A stretch of 64,000 nt of DNA from Aureimonas pseudogalii (GCF_014196835.1 NZ_JACIEK010000001.1:310001-374000), one strand, 5' to 3'; counted from the first letter of the stretch, positions 1-10,178 are shown. Program-made: numbers and translations. The notes: generated by a model from the sequence alone, not told the origin.

Positions 1-1486
1 CGTCGGGATGGCCCTCGATGTCGGCGTAGAACTGCGTCGCCACGAACTTGCCTTCGAGCTGGTAGCTTTCGAGCTTGGTCATGTTGATGCCGTTGGTGGC
101 GAAGCCCCCCAGCGCCTTGTAGAGCGCCGCCGGCAGGTTGCGGACCTCGAAGATGAAGGTGGTGACGACGCGCCCGCCCTCGTTCGGCGCCCAAAGCGCG
201 CGCTCCTCGCGGCCGCGCCGCGCCAGCACCACGAAGCGCGTGGTGTTGTGCTCGAAATCCTCGACGTTCTCGGCGAGGATCTCCAGCCCATAGAGCTCGG
301 CCGCAAGGCGCGGCGCGAGCGCCGCCACGGCGCGCTCGGGCATCTCGGACACGATGCGCGCGGCGCCCGCCGTATCGCCCGAGATCACCGGCTTCCAGCC
401 GTGACGGCGCAGGATCTCGCGGCACTGGCCGAGCGCATGGATGTGGCTGTGCACCTCGCGGATGTCGGCGAGCGCCGTGCCGGGCTTGGCCATCAGCTGG
501 AAGCGGATGGGCAGAAAGAACTCGCCGACGATCTTGAGGCCGGACACCGGCAGGAGATGGTGGATGTCGGCGACGCGGCCGGCGATCGTGTTCTCGATCG
601 GGATCATCGCCAGATCCGCCTCGCCGCGCGTCATCGCCGCGAAGGCGTCCTCGAAGGTGGCGCAGGGCAGCGGCTCGAGATCGGGATACATGCGCCGGCA
701 CGCGGTGTCGGAATTGGCGCCGGCCTCGCCCTGGAAGGCGATGCGCCCGGTGGCGCGAGCGGGCGCCAGGAGATCGCGCGCCTCCTGCAGCTGGTAGGCG
801 GTGTCGACGCCGAGCGGCACGGCCTCCACCAGGGCGGCGTCGATGCGCATCCCGTCTTCGAGCGCGCGCAGCTGCTCCAGCCTCTCGCGCCGCTCCAGCG
901 GCGAGGGCGGCAGCGCCACGAAGCGCTCCAGCGCCGAGCGGCGATAGGCGTAGATGCCGACATGGTGATAGAGCGGCCCCTCGCCGCTCGGCGCGCCCGC
1001 CCGGGTGAAGTAGAGCGCCTGCAGGCGCCCCTCGCCCGCCGGCGTTCCCACGAGCTTGACGACGTTGGGATCGGTGCGGTCGGCCTCGTTGGAGATTTTC
1101 ACGGCCACGGTGGCGATGTCCACCGCAGGGTCTTCGAGCGGGCGCAGCACGGCGCGCACGGTCTCGGGCTCGATCGTCGGCAGGTCGCCCTGGAGGTTGA
1201 CGATCACCGTCACCTCGCCGTCGGGATCCACGGCCCGAAGCGCCTCGAAGATCCGGTCGGAGCCCGATTCGTGGGTGCCCGCCGTCATCACCGCTTCGAA
1301 GCCGGCGGCCACCACGGCGTCGAGGATTTCCTGGGCGTCGGTGGCCACCACGACGCGGCCGATCATCGCGGCCCGCGCGCGCTCGGCCACCCGCACGATC
1401 ATCGGCGCGCCGTGGATGTCGGCGAGCGGCTTGCGCGGCAGACGCGTGGAGGCCAGCCGCGCGGGAATCAGGACGAGTGTGGACAT
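1..1486 (-). CDS. kdsB/pheA: KdsB-PheA in-frame fusion: CMP-KDO synthetase joined to prephenate dehydratase (3' end outside window)
   Basis: Residues 1 to about 243 match 3-deoxy-manno-octulosonate cytidylyltransferase, which activates KDO with CTP for lipopolysaccharide. The N-terminal motif [14 protein letters not shown] is at 8-21, and the usual KdsB ending [15 protein letters not shown] is at 226-240. With no stop codon and no ATG, GTG or TTG between them, the frame continues from about 247 ([16 protein letters not shown]) into a prephenate dehydratase: the catalytic TRF motif is near 412-416 and an ACT regulatory domain ([11 protein letters not shown] near 460-470) binds phenylalanine in this family. 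The window ends at residue 495, roughly 30 residues short of a normal PheA end. In related bacteria these are two adjacent genes, so this is either a true fusion or a lost stop through sequence error. The start ATG at 1486 gives a normal KdsB N-terminus. Confidence 0.88.
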   Translation of the reverse strand, partial: MSTLVLIPARLASTRLPRKPLADIHGAPMIVRVAERARAAMIGRVVVATDAQEILDAVVAAGFEAVMTAGTHESGSDRIFEALRAVDPDGEVTVIVNLQGDLPTIEPETVRAVLRPLEDPAVDIATVAVKISNEADRTDPNVVKLVGTPAGEGRLQALYFTRAGAPSGEGPLYHHVGIYAYRRSALERFVALPPSPLERRERLEQLRALEDGMRIDAALVEAVPLGVDTAYQLQEARDLLAPARATGRIAFQGEAGANSDTACRRMYPDLEPLPCATFEDAFAAMTRGEADLAMIPIENTIAGRVADIHHLLPVSGLKIVGEFFLPIRFQLMAKPGTALADIREVHSHIHALGQCREILRRHGWKPVISGDTAGAARIVSEMPERAVAALAPRLAAELYGLEILAENVEDFEHNTTRFVVLARRGREERALWAPNEGGRVVTTFIFEVRNLPAALYKALGGFATNGINMTKLESYQLEGKFVATQFYADIEGHPD

Positions 1487-1693
1487 GACGGGCGGCCTCG
1501 ATGCGACGGTGGGCGATTTCAGCGATTCTGTGGCCGCGGGACGCTTGATCCATCCCGGCCGGAATGTCAGAACGCTTCCAGATTTGCGGGCTTATAGGCG
1601 TTGCCACGTTCTGGCGAAAGACCGAAGCGCCCGCACCGTTTTCAGGCGTTCGCCGGCCACTCGTGCCGTCGGCAGAGGGAGCCGCCCTTCATC

Positions 1694-2611
1694 ATGAACT
1701 CGTTCGAGGCCAACAAGATCTTCGGCGCCCTTCTCGGCACCGTCTTCGTTCTGTTCGGCGGCAGCCTGCTCGCGGAAGGCATCTTCCATTCCGAAGCCCC
1801 CGAGAAGCCCGGCTTCGCGATCGCCGCCGCCGAGCCGACCGAGGGTGGCGCCGCCGCGCCGGCCGCCGCCGGCGTGACGCCGGTCGGCCAGATCATGCAG
1901 ACGGCCAGCGCCGAGGCGGGCGCCGCGATCTTCAAGCGTTGCCAGGCCTGCCATTCCGGCGAGAAGGGCGGACCGAACAAGGTCGGCCCCGATCTCTGGG
2001 ACGTGGTGAACCGGCCGATGGCCTCGCACGAGGGCTTCGCCTATTCCGCCGCGATGACCGAGTTCAGCCAGGGCAAGACCGTGGTCTGGGACTGGGATCA
2101 CCTGAACCACTTCCTGCACGGCCCCAAGCAGTACATCAAGGGCACGGCGATGGGCTTCGCCGGCCTGCCGAAGGATCAGGAGCGCGCCGACCTGATGGCG
2201 TATCTGCGCTCGCTCTCGGACAATCCGCCGGCATTGCCGGCCGCGGATGCCGGCGCCACCGAGGCCTCGGCCGAAGGCCCCGCCGCCGAAGGTGCAGCCG
2301 TGCCCGCCGGCGACGCTTCGGCCGCACCCACCACGGCGCCGGCGACCTCCACCAACCCGATGACCGTGCCCGGCGATGCCGTGTCGCAGCCCCAGTCGGG
2401 CGGCACCACCGACCAGACCACGGGCGCCGCGCCCACGGCGCCGCCTTCCGGCAGCACGCCCGCCACCGGCGGCAACGCGACCTCCGCTCCCGCCGCCGCG
2501 CCGACGCCCCCGGCCGCACCCGGCGAGACGGCCCCGGCCGCTCCGGCGCAGCCGGCTCCGGCGGCGCAGCCCGCTCCGGACGCCCCCGCGGCTCCGGCTC
2601 CGGCGCAGTAA
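1694..2611 (+). CDS. Membrane-anchored class I cytochrome c (CycM-like) with Ala/Pro-rich tail
   Basis: A 305-residue electron carrier. One uncleaved membrane segment at about 8-28 is followed by a class I cytochrome c domain with haem-binding CQACH at 83-87 and a probable methionine ligand in GTAMGF near 153. In alphaproteobacteria such CycM/c552-type proteins pass electrons from the bc1 complex to aa3 oxidases at the outer face of the inner membrane. After about residue 175 the protein becomes an unusual tail of some 130 residues, almost all Ala, Pro, Thr and Gly, much longer than in typical homologues. The ATG at 1694 is preferred over an upstream in-frame ATG at 1601 because it has a purine-rich ribosome site (agaggga) and starts directly with the anchor. 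It diverges from kdsB. Confidence 0.88.
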   Translation: MNSFEANKIFGALLGTVFVLFGGSLLAEGIFHSEAPEKPGFAIAAAEPTEGGAAAPAAAGVTPVGQIMQTASAEAGAAIFKRCQACHSGEKGGPNKVGPDLWDVVNRPMASHEGFAYSAAMTEFSQGKTVVWDWDHLNHFLHGPKQYIKGTAMGFAGLPKDQERADLMAYLRSLSDNPPALPAADAGATEASAEGPAAEGAAVPAGDASAAPTTAPATSTNPMTVPGDAVSQPQSGGTTDQTTGAAPTAPPSGSTPATGGNATSAPAAAPTPPAAPGETAPAAPAQPAPAAQPAPDAPAAPAPAQ

Positions 2612-2628
2612 CCTCGCGCCTCACGATC

Positions 2629-2662
2629 AAAAAGGGCCGGACCCTCGCGTCCGGCCTTTTTC
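2629..2662 (+). terminator. Rho-independent terminator of the cytochrome c gene
   Basis: A perfect stem GGCCGGA (2635-2641) / TCCGGCC (2650-2656) is flanked by five A and five T residues, 17 bases after the cytochrome c stop. The A-tract means it could also act on the opposite strand. Confidence 0.85.
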
Positions 2663-2831
2663 GTTGAGGGCAACCGGTCCTCAAGCGGTCGGCAGCCGGG
2701 TAGACAGCGGCGCTTACGAGATTACACTTTCGTCATTGCGCGGCCTCGGCCCGACCCCGGCCACAAAGCTGGGGCGGTCTGCCGAGACGCGCCCTCGCGA
2801 GCCGCTTCCCTCGCCAGACCTGGAGATCGAT

Positions 2832-4850
2832 TTGCCGTTCCGCCTTCGTGCCGTATCCACCGCCCTCGCCCTGACCGTTCTTCAGATCGGGGCGACCGGC
2901 TCGGCCGGCGCGCAAGGAGCCACTGCTCCGGCTGCGGCGAGTTCGTCCACCGCAGAGCCTGCCGCGACCGCTGCGGCGAGCCAGCCTGCGGCGATGGGCG
3001 AATGGATGCGCTATTCCTCGCTCATCGGCCCTTCGAAGTACGGGAACAACTTCTCGCGCTACGACTACGTCAATGCCGAAGCCCCGAAAGGGGGAACCCT
3101 CAATCAGATCGCGGCTGGGACCTTCGACAGTTTCAACCCCTTCGTCGTTCGCGGCACGGCGGCAGCAGGCATGAGCTCGGGCGTCGGCGGCTTCGGTGGC
3201 GGCATCATCTACGACACGCTGACCGAGCAATCGACCGAGGAGGGCTCCACCTCCTACGGCATGATCGCGGAAGAGATGCGGTTCGCGTCCGACTATTCGT
3301 CGGCGTCCTTCCGCCTCGATCCCAAGGCCCGGTGGCACGATGGGCAACCGATCACGGTCGAGGACGTGCTCTGGAGCTTCGACACGCTCCGGAAGCTCCA
3401 TCCGCAGTGGTCGAGCTATTACCACAACGTCACGAAGGCCGAACAGACCGGCGAGCGCGAGGTGACGTTCACCTTCGACCAAGCCGGAAACCGCGAGCTT
3501 CCCAACATCATGGGCGATCTCGTCGTGCTGCCCAAGCACTGGTGGACGGGCGTGGACGCAAGCGGCAAGCCGCGCGACATCACACAGCCGACGATGGAGC
3601 CACCCTTGGGATCGGGGCCCTACAAGATCGCATCCTGGCGAGCGGGCAGCGAGATCGAGTGGGAACGCGTCCCCGATTCCTGGGCCAAAGATCATCCGAC
3701 CCGGATCGGTCGCTACAACTACGACCGCATCCGCTACGTCTATCTTCGGGACTCGAACGCGCAGTGGGAAGCCTTCAAGAAGGGCGGCCTCGATGACTGG
3801 CGCCTGGAGAACAGCACCCAGCGCTGGGTCGAAGGCTACAATTTCCCGGCCGCGGTCGACGGCCGCGTGACGAAGACCGTCCTGCCGAACCGGCAGGTCC
3901 GGTCGATGCAGGCCTATGTTCTCAACAATCGCCTGCCGAAATTCTCCGACCCTCGCGTTCGCAAGGCGCTGACCCTCGCGTTCAACTTCGAGGACATGAA
4001 CCGGACGCTCTTCTACGGGCTGAACGAGCGAATCTCGAGCTATTGGTACAACAGCGAACTGGCGGCGACGGGACTGCCGAGCGAGGCGGAGCTCAAGTAT
4101 CTCGAGCCGCTGCGGGGCCAGATCCCGGACGAGGTCTTCACGCAGCCGTTCAAGCTTCCCGTCTACGACACGCAGGCCTCGACGCGCGAATATCTGCGCG
4201 ACGCCTTGGCGCTGTTTCGCGAGGCGGGCTACGTGCTGAAAGGCACCGCCCTGATCGATCCTGCCACCGGGGCCCAGATGACGATCGAGATTCTCGGCGA
4301 CGACCCGAGCGACAACCGTATCCTCGAACCCTATGCGAGACAGCTGGAGCGGCTGGGCATCCGGACGAACGTCCGGATCGTCGACACGTCGCAATATGTC
4401 GACCGCATGACCAATTTCGATTTCGAGGTCGTCGGCATCGCCTACTATCCGCAATCCATTTCCCCCGGCAACGAGCAGCGCGACTTCTGGGGTTCGGCGG
4501 CGGCGCGCGCACCGGGAAGCCGGAATTATGCGGGCGTCAACAGCCCGATCGTCGACAAGCTGATCGACGACATCGTCTACGCACCGGATCGCCCGTCCCT
4601 GGTGGCGGCAACCCGTGCGCTCGACCGCGTCATGCTCTGGAATTGGTACGTGGTGCCGCAATGGACACGCACCGAGACGTGGCTCGCGGCCTGGAACAAG
4701 TTCGGCATGCCGGCGACGCAGCCCGCCTACGCCGGCATCGATCCGTTCTCGTGGTGGGTGAAGGGCGAGGTGCCGGTGAACACCCCGGCCGACCAGGCCG
4801 CCGCCGAAAAGAGCGAGAGCGCGCCCGCGATCCCGCCGGCCAAGCCATGA
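2832..4850 (+). CDS. yejA: Extracellular solute-binding protein, family 5 (YejA-type), first copy
   Basis: A 672-residue periplasmic binding protein of the SBP_bac_5 family, the part of an ABC importer that captures oligopeptides or microcin C-like peptides and hands them to YejBEF. A Sec signal peptide covers about 1-29, ending near SAGAQ, followed by an Ala-rich linker and the family core (KAPKG-like EAPKGGTLNQI, then NPFVVRG). I place the start at TTG 2832 because a GGAG lies 7 bases upstream and the signal peptide begins there. The open frame extends upstream to 2376, but that stretch overlaps the cytochrome c tail and terminator and is not protein-like. The stop overlaps the next gene's start (ATGA), indicating translational coupling. 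Confidence 0.85.
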   Translation: MPFRLRAVSTALALTVLQIGATGSAGAQGATAPAAASSSTAEPAATAAASQPAAMGEWMRYSSLIGPSKYGNNFSRYDYVNAEAPKGGTLNQIAAGTFDSFNPFVVRGTAAAGMSSGVGGFGGGIIYDTLTEQSTEEGSTSYGMIAEEMRFASDYSSASFRLDPKARWHDGQPITVEDVLWSFDTLRKLHPQWSSYYHNVTKAEQTGEREVTFTFDQAGNRELPNIMGDLVVLPKHWWTGVDASGKPRDITQPTMEPPLGSGPYKIASWRAGSEIEWERVPDSWAKDHPTRIGRYNYDRIRYVYLRDSNAQWEAFKKGGLDDWRLENSTQRWVEGYNFPAAVDGRVTKTVLPNRQVRSMQAYVLNNRLPKFSDPRVRKALTLAFNFEDMNRTLFYGLNERISSYWYNSELAATGLPSEAELKYLEPLRGQIPDEVFTQPFKLPVYDTQASTREYLRDALALFREAGYVLKGTALIDPATGAQMTIEILGDDPSDNRILEPYARQLERLGIRTNVRIVDTSQYVDRMTNFDFEVVGIAYYPQSISPGNEQRDFWGSAAARAPGSRNYAGVNSPIVDKLIDDIVYAPDRPSLVAATRALDRVMLWNWYVVPQWTRTETWLAAWNKFGMPATQPAYAGIDPFSWWVKGEVPVNTPADQAAAEKSESAPAIPPAKP

Positions 4851-6727
4851 CGGAGAGCTTCCGAAGCATCACCCGCCGCCGCTTCGGCGCGATGGCGCTG
4901 GCGGCAATGGGCTCGGCGACGCTGCCGCGTGTCGTCTTCGCGGCGACGCCGACCGAGACGCCCGTGCACGGCCTTTCTGCTTTCGGCGACCTGAAATATC
5001 CCGCCGACTATGCCGCGTTCGACTACGCCTCGCCCGAGGCGCCGCAGGGCGGGCGCATGGTGATGACCGTGCCCTCCTGGCTCTTCAATCAGGCGCCGGA
5101 CACGTTCGACACGTTCAACACCTTCGTGCTGCAGGGCAACGCCCCGCCACGCATCGAGCTGCTCTACGAGGGCCTGATGCTCTCGACGCTGGACGAGCCC
5201 GACGCGCTCTACGGTCATCTCGCCGAAAGCGTGACGCTCTCGACCGATCGAAACCGCTTCACCTTCCGGCTGCGGCCCGAGGCGCGCTTCTCCACCGGCG
5301 CGCCGGTGACGGCGGCCGACGTCGCCTTCTCCTACGAGCGGATGAAGACGGAAGGGCATCCGAGCCTCGCCATCGCGCTCGCCGAGGTGGCGGAGGTGAC
5401 GGCGGAGGACGAGCGCACGCTGCACGTCACCTTCACCGGCCGCCAGACGGTGCCGACCGCGCTGGCGGCACTCTCGATCCCAGTGGTGCCCAAGGCGTTC
5501 TTCGAGAGCCGCCCCTTCGCGCAAGGTGGCTTCGACGAGATCCCGGGATCGGGCGCCTACCGGATCGGGCGCTACGCCGCCGGGCGCTACATCGAATACG
5601 AGAAGCGCGACGACCATTGGGCGCGTGACATGCCGTTCACACGCGGGCTCTCGCACTTCCAGACCCTGCGCGTCGAGTTCTTCCGCGACCGGCAGGCCGA
5701 GCTGGAGGCCTTCAAGAAGGGCGACGTCACCTATCGCGAGGAGTTCACGACCCGCGCCTGGGCGACCGAATACGACTTTCCAGCGGTGAAGGACGGGCGC
5801 GTGAAGAAGGCGACCTTCCCGGGCGAGAGATGGCCGCGCTTCCAGTGCTGGGCGCTCAACCAGCGCCGCGAGCGCTTCGCCGATCCGCGCGTGCGCCGCG
5901 CCGTCAATCTCTGCTTCGACTTCGAGTGGACCAACGCCAACCTCCTGTTCGGCTTGCGCCAGCACTCCGTCTCGCCGTTCCAGACGTCGGACTTCGTGGC
6001 GGCGGGCGCGCCGCCGCCGGAGGAACTCGCGATCCTCGAGCCGCTGCGCGGGCAGCTCATGCCGGAGGTCTTCGGCGCGGTCTGGGTGCAGCCGGTCAGC
6101 GACGGGTCGGGCCGGGACCGGGCGCGGCTGCGCGAGGCCGCCGACCTCTTCGCCGCCGCCGGCTGGACGCGCCGCGGACAGAGCCTCGTGAACGGGGCGG
6201 GCGAGACCTTCCGGCTGGAATATCTGATCAACCAGCCCGAGCAGGCGCGCGTCTACGGCAAGATGATCGAGAACCTGAAGCTCGTGGGCGTCGACGCCTC
6301 GCTGCGGCTGGTGGACGCCGCGCAGTATCAGGACCGGCAGAACCGCTTCGACTTCGACATGATCCTCTGCGCCTTCTCGCTGAACGGCACACCGACGCGC
6401 GAGAGCCTCGGCCTGTTCTTCGGCTCGGCGGCGCGGAACCGCAACGGCTCCTACAACTATCCCGGCATGGCCGACCCCGCGGTGGACGCGCTGATCGACC
6501 GGCTCGGCGCCGCCGCCAGCCGCGAAGAGCTGACGGTGGTGATGCGCTGCCTCGACCGGGTGCTGCGCTGGCGGCTGGACTGGATCCCGAACATCGGCTC
6601 GCCCGGCCACACCGTCGGCCACTGGGACATGTTCGGCTTTCGCGAGCCGAAGCCCGATTACGGGTTCCCGGTCGAGTCTCTGTGGTGGTACGACGAAACG
6701 AAGGCGAAGGCCGTGGGCCGCGCCTGA
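4847..6727 (+). CDS. yejA: Extracellular solute-binding protein, family 5 (YejA-type), second copy, Tat-exported
   Basis: A 626-residue paralogue of the preceding protein, with the same core pattern (YASPEAPQGG, FNTFVLQG, EFFRDRQAELEAFKKGDV). It differs in export: the N-terminus carries a twin-arginine signal (TRRRFGAMALAAMGSATLP at about 8-26), suggesting that it folds in the cytoplasm and leaves by the Tat pathway, whereas the first copy has a Sec-type signal. Tandem binding proteins feeding one permease usually widen substrate range; that is inference. The start overlaps the previous stop by 4 bases, and YejB follows after 46 bases. Confidence 0.9.
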   Translation: MTESFRSITRRRFGAMALAAMGSATLPRVVFAATPTETPVHGLSAFGDLKYPADYAAFDYASPEAPQGGRMVMTVPSWLFNQAPDTFDTFNTFVLQGNAPPRIELLYEGLMLSTLDEPDALYGHLAESVTLSTDRNRFTFRLRPEARFSTGAPVTAADVAFSYERMKTEGHPSLAIALAEVAEVTAEDERTLHVTFTGRQTVPTALAALSIPVVPKAFFESRPFAQGGFDEIPGSGAYRIGRYAAGRYIEYEKRDDHWARDMPFTRGLSHFQTLRVEFFRDRQAELEAFKKGDVTYREEFTTRAWATEYDFPAVKDGRVKKATFPGERWPRFQCWALNQRRERFADPRVRRAVNLCFDFEWTNANLLFGLRQHSVSPFQTSDFVAAGAPPPEELAILEPLRGQLMPEVFGAVWVQPVSDGSGRDRARLREAADLFAAAGWTRRGQSLVNGAGETFRLEYLINQPEQARVYGKMIENLKLVGVDASLRLVDAAQYQDRQNRFDFDMILCAFSLNGTPTRESLGLFFGSAARNRNGSYNYPGMADPAVDALIDRLGAAASREELTVVMRCLDRVLRWRLDWIPNIGSPGHTVGHWDMFGFREPKPDYGFPVESLWWYDETKAKAVGRA

Positions 6728-6773
6728 TACGAGACATGCGCGCGTCCCAAGGGCGCCGCGACGGGACCGGTGA

Positions 6774-7859
6774 ATGGGCGCCTACATCCTTCGACGCATC
6801 CTCCTGATGATCCCGACGCTTCTCGGGATCATGGCGGTGTCTTTCGCGGTCATCCAGTTCGCGCCGGGCGGGCCGGTGGAACAGGTGATCGCGGGGCTGC
6901 AGGGCCAGGGCGGCGGCGCCACCGAGCGGCTGTCCGGCGGGGGCGGCGACATGGCCGCGCAGAGCGGCGACACGTCGGGCTATCGCGGTGCGCAGGGGCT
7001 AGACCCCGAATTCATCAAGCGGCTGGAGGTGCAGTTCGGCTTCGACAAGCCGCCGCTGGAGCGCTTCGGCGAGATGATCTGGAATTATGCCCGCTTCGAC
7101 TTCGGCACGAGCTTCTTCTCCAACGCGACCGTGATCGACCTCGTGCAGCAGAAGCTGCCGGTCTCGATCTCGCTCGGGCTCTGGATCACCCTCCTCTCCT
7201 ACCTGATCTCGATCCCGCTCGGCATCCGCAAGGCGCTGAAGGAGGGCTCGCGCTTCGACACTTGGACGAGCGCCGTCATCATCGTCGCCTACGCCATTCC
7301 CGGTTTCCTCTTCGCGGTGCTACTCATCGTGCTCTTCGCCGGCGGCTCGTTCCTCGACTGGTTCCCGCTGCGTGGCCTCACATCCGACAACTGGGCGCAG
7401 CTCTCCTGGCCGGCGCGCATCGCCGACTATTTCTGGCACCTGACGCTGCCGCTGATCGCGCTCTCGCTCTCGGCCTTCGCCACCACGACGCTCCTAACGA
7501 AGAACTCCTTCCTCGACGAGATCCGCAAGCAATACGTCACCACCGCGCGCGCCAAGGGCTTGAGCGAGCGGCGCGTGCTCTACGGCCACGTCTTCCGCAA
7601 CGCCATGCTGATCATCGTCGCCGGCTTTCCCGGCGCCTTCATCTCGGCCTTCTTCGCCGGCTCGCTGCTGATCGAGACCATCTTCTCGCTCGACGGGCTG
7701 GGGCTCCTCTCCTTCGAGAGCATCTACAAGCGTGACTATCCGGTGGTCTTCGCCACGCTCTACATCTTCTCGCTGATCGGCCTCGTGACGACGCTCATTT
7801 CCGACCTCACCTACACCTGGATCGATCCACGCATCGACTTCGAGCGGCGGGAGGTCTGA
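6774..7859 (+). CDS. yejB: Microcin C/oligopeptide ABC permease YejB
   Basis: A 361-residue inner-membrane permease of the binding-protein-dependent transport family. It starts in the classical way for YejB/DppB ([19 protein letters not shown]), with a first membrane helix at about 9-30 and a long periplasmic loop. The EAA loop that docks onto the ATPase is at about 258-282 ([20 protein letters not shown]). Further helices follow to the C-terminus. In E. coli YejABEF imports microcin C; in rhizobia and Brucella the system is linked to resistance to host antimicrobial peptides. YejE follows after four bases. Confidence 0.95.
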   Translation: MGAYILRRILLMIPTLLGIMAVSFAVIQFAPGGPVEQVIAGLQGQGGGATERLSGGGGDMAAQSGDTSGYRGAQGLDPEFIKRLEVQFGFDKPPLERFGEMIWNYARFDFGTSFFSNATVIDLVQQKLPVSISLGLWITLLSYLISIPLGIRKALKEGSRFDTWTSAVIIVAYAIPGFLFAVLLIVLFAGGSFLDWFPLRGLTSDNWAQLSWPARIADYFWHLTLPLIALSLSAFATTTLLTKNSFLDEIRKQYVTTARAKGLSERRVLYGHVFRNAMLIIVAGFPGAFISAFFAGSLLIETIFSLDGLGLLSFESIYKRDYPVVFATLYIFSLIGLVTTLISDLTYTWIDPRIDFERREV

Positions 7860-7863
7860 GGCG

Positions 7864-9084
7864 ATGACCGACACGACCGAGAACCGCCCGGCCATCGACC
7901 GGCCGCCCGAGATCGAGACGAGGGCCGAGGCGCAGGCCGGCGCCGGGGGCGTCGCGCAGATGGCGCCGCCCGCCGTGGCGATGCGCCCGCCCCGCCTGTC
8001 GCCGCTCAACCAGCGGCGCTGGGCCAACTTCAAGACCAACCGACGCGGCTGGTGGTCGCTCTGGGTCTTCCTGGCGCTTTTTCTCGTCACGCTTTTCGCC
8101 GAAGGCGTCGCCAACGACAAGCCGATCTTCATCTCCTACAAGGGCGAGTTCTACACGCCGATCCTCGTCGACTACCCGGAAGAGGTGTTCGGCGGCTTCC
8201 TGCCGGTCACGAACTATCGCGACCCCTTCATCCAGGAGGAGGTCGCCGCCAACGGCTGGATGGTCTGGCCGCCGATCCGCTATTCCTATCAGAGCGTCAA
8301 CAACGAGATCCCCTCGCCCGCTCCGTCCGCGCCCTCGTGGACCTACACGAAGGAAGAGCGCTGCCAACGCTATCCACTCGGCGTCGAGGACCCCAACTGC
8401 ACCATCGGCAACTGGAACTGGCTCGGCACCGACGATCAGGCGCGCGACGTGCTGGCGCGGCTGATCTACGGCTTCCGCATCTCCGTGCTCTTCGGCCTCG
8501 TGCTGACGGCCGCCTCGGCGGTGATCGGCGTGTTCGCCGGCGCTGTGCAGGGCTATTTCGGCGGCTGGGTCGATCTCCTCTTCCAGCGCTTCATCGAGAT
8601 CTGGTCGTCGATCCCGGTGCTCTACCTGCTGCTCATCGTCTCGGCGATCCTGCCACCCGGTTTCTGGATCCTGCTGGGCATCATGCTGCTCTTCTCCTGG
8701 GTGTCGTTCGTCGGCGTGGTGCGGGCCGAGTTCCTGCGGGCGCGCAACTTCGAATACGTCAACGCCGCGCGGGCGCTCGGTGTCGGCGACTGGACGATCA
8801 TGGGCCGCCATCTCCTGCCGAACGCCATGGTGGCGACGCTCACCTTCCTACCGTTTATCCTCAACGGCTCGATCACGACGCTGACCTCGCTCGACTTCCT
8901 CGGCTTCGGCCTGCCGCCCGGCTCGCCGTCGCTCGGCGAACTGCTCTCGCAGGGGCGCAACAACCTTCAGGCCCCCTGGCTCGGCATCTCCGGCTTCGTG
9001 GTGCTCTCGCTGATGCTGTCGCTCCTCGTCTTCGTCGGCGAGGCCGTGCGCGACGCCTTCGACCCCCGCAAGAGCTTCCGATAG
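7864..9084 (+). CDS. yejE: Microcin C/oligopeptide ABC permease YejE
   Basis: A 406-residue second permease of the Yej importer. A cytoplasmic N-terminal stretch of about 55 residues contains the typical LSPLNQRRWANFKTNRRGWWSLW entry into the first helix. A large periplasmic segment comes next (about 75-205), then five helices and the EAA motif near 301-322 (ARALGVGDWTIMGRHLLPNAM). It would pair with YejB to form the channel. The usual next gene in this operon is yejF; here a metal exporter gene lies between, starting 8 bases after this stop. Confidence 0.95.
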   Translation: MTDTTENRPAIDRPPEIETRAEAQAGAGGVAQMAPPAVAMRPPRLSPLNQRRWANFKTNRRGWWSLWVFLALFLVTLFAEGVANDKPIFISYKGEFYTPILVDYPEEVFGGFLPVTNYRDPFIQEEVAANGWMVWPPIRYSYQSVNNEIPSPAPSAPSWTYTKEERCQRYPLGVEDPNCTIGNWNWLGTDDQARDVLARLIYGFRISVLFGLVLTAASAVIGVFAGAVQGYFGGWVDLLFQRFIEIWSSIPVLYLLLIVSAILPPGFWILLGIMLLFSWVSFVGVVRAEFLRARNFEYVNAARALGVGDWTIMGRHLLPNAMVATLTFLPFILNGSITTLTSLDFLGFGLPPGSPSLGELLSQGRNNLQAPWLGISGFVVLSLMLSLLVFVGEAVRDAFDPRKSFR

Positions 9085-9092
9085 GACCCGAC

Positions 9093-10178
9093 GTGGCCTC
9101 TTCTCACGAGCACTCCCACGACCATTCCGGGCACGGGCATCACGACCACGGCGCCGACGGCCACGACCACACCGCCAACGCAGGCGAGGGACGGCTGGCG
9201 ATCGCCGCGGGGCTCACGGGGCTCTTCATGCTGGCCGAGGTCGCCGGCGGTCTCGTCTCGGGGTCGCTGGCGCTGCTCGCCGATGCCGGGCACATGCTGG
9301 TCGACTTCGCGGGGCTGGCGCTTGCCTGGTTCGCCATCCGCATGGCGCGCCGTCCGGCCGATGCGCGCCGCACCTATGGCTACGACCGGTTCCAGATCCT
9401 CGTCGCCTATTCCAACGGCCTCGTTCTCTTCGGCATCAGCGCGGTGATCCTCTACGAGGCCTGGCACCGGCTGACGAACCCGGTCGAGGTGCTCGGCGGC
9501 ACGATGCTCGCGGTGGCGCTCGGCGGGCTCCTGGTCAACGTCGTCGCCTTCTTCGTGCTGCACGGCGGCGACCGTGAAGACCTCAACATGCGCGGCGCGC
9601 TGCTGCACGTGATGGGCGATCTCCTCGGCTCGGTCGCGGCGATCGTCGCCTCCCTCGTCATCCTCTGGACGGGATGGACGCCGATCGATCCCATCCTCTC
9701 GGTCTTCGTCTGCCTGCTGATCCTCGGCAATGCCTACCGGCTGATCCGCGAATCCGGACACATCCTCCTCGAAGGCGCACCGGCGGACGTCGAAGCCGGG
9801 ACGATCGAGAGCCGCCTCGCCGGCATCTCGGGCCTTGCCGGGATCCACCACGTGCATGTGTGGATGCTGACGCCCAAGCGCCGTGCGGCGACGCTGCATG
9901 CCTCGCTCCACGACGAGGCCGACGGCACGGCGGTGGTGCGCGCCATCAAGTCCGAGCTTCGTGCGAGCTTCGCGATCGTGCATGCCACCGTCGAGGTGGA
10001 GCGGGTGGGCGACTGCGCCGACGCATCCGCCCACGATGATCACGACCATGCGGCCGACGCGGCGAGAGGCTCCGCCTGCCTGCATTCGCCCCCACCCGGC
10101 CGGCATGATCACGACCATGGGCATGATCATGGTCCGGTGGGAGGCCATGCCTCCGCAGCGCTGCCGCGACCGGCATGA
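9093..10178 (+). CDS. Cation diffusion facilitator (CzcD/ZitB-like) with His-rich ends
   Basis: A 361-residue member of the CDF family, which exports Zn, Co, Ni or Cd from the cytoplasm by proton antiport. The N-terminus (about 4-28) is a run of His, Asp and Gly (HEHSHDHSGHGHHDHG) and the C-terminus (about 305-350) is again His-rich (HDHDHGHDHGP). Six membrane helices lie between, with the metal-site signature DAGHMLVD near 63-70 and a second HVMGD in helix V. The start is GTG 9093 with AGGA 6 bases upstream, overlapping the yejE stop; the longer open frame from 8052 runs antiparallel to no known domain and lies inside yejE. Its stop overlaps the yejF start (ATGA). A metal exporter within a yej operon is unusual. 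Confidence 0.9.
   Translation: MASSHEHSHDHSGHGHHDHGADGHDHTANAGEGRLAIAAGLTGLFMLAEVAGGLVSGSLALLADAGHMLVDFAGLALAWFAIRMARRPADARRTYGYDRFQILVAYSNGLVLFGISAVILYEAWHRLTNPVEVLGGTMLAVALGGLLVNVVAFFVLHGGDREDLNMRGALLHVMGDLLGSVAAIVASLVILWTGWTPIDPILSVFVCLLILGNAYRLIRESGHILLEGAPADVEAGTIESRLAGISGLAGIHHVHVWMLTPKRRAATLHASLHDEADGTAVVRAIKSELRASFAIVHATVEVERVGDCADASAHDDHDHAADAARGSACLHSPPPGRHDHDHGHDHGPVGGHASAALPRPA

Noticed and set aside
4727-6622. Long minus-strand open frame of 631 codons opposite the second YejA gene
   Set aside because: Composition is Arg/Ala/Gly/His-rich with no domain, it lies exactly opposite a well-supported gene, and such frames are common in very GC-rich DNA.
8052-9092. Possible N-terminal extension of the CDF exporter
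   Set aside because: The open frame lies within yejE in a different frame, and the exporter's His-rich N-terminus begins at GTG 9093 with a ribosome site.
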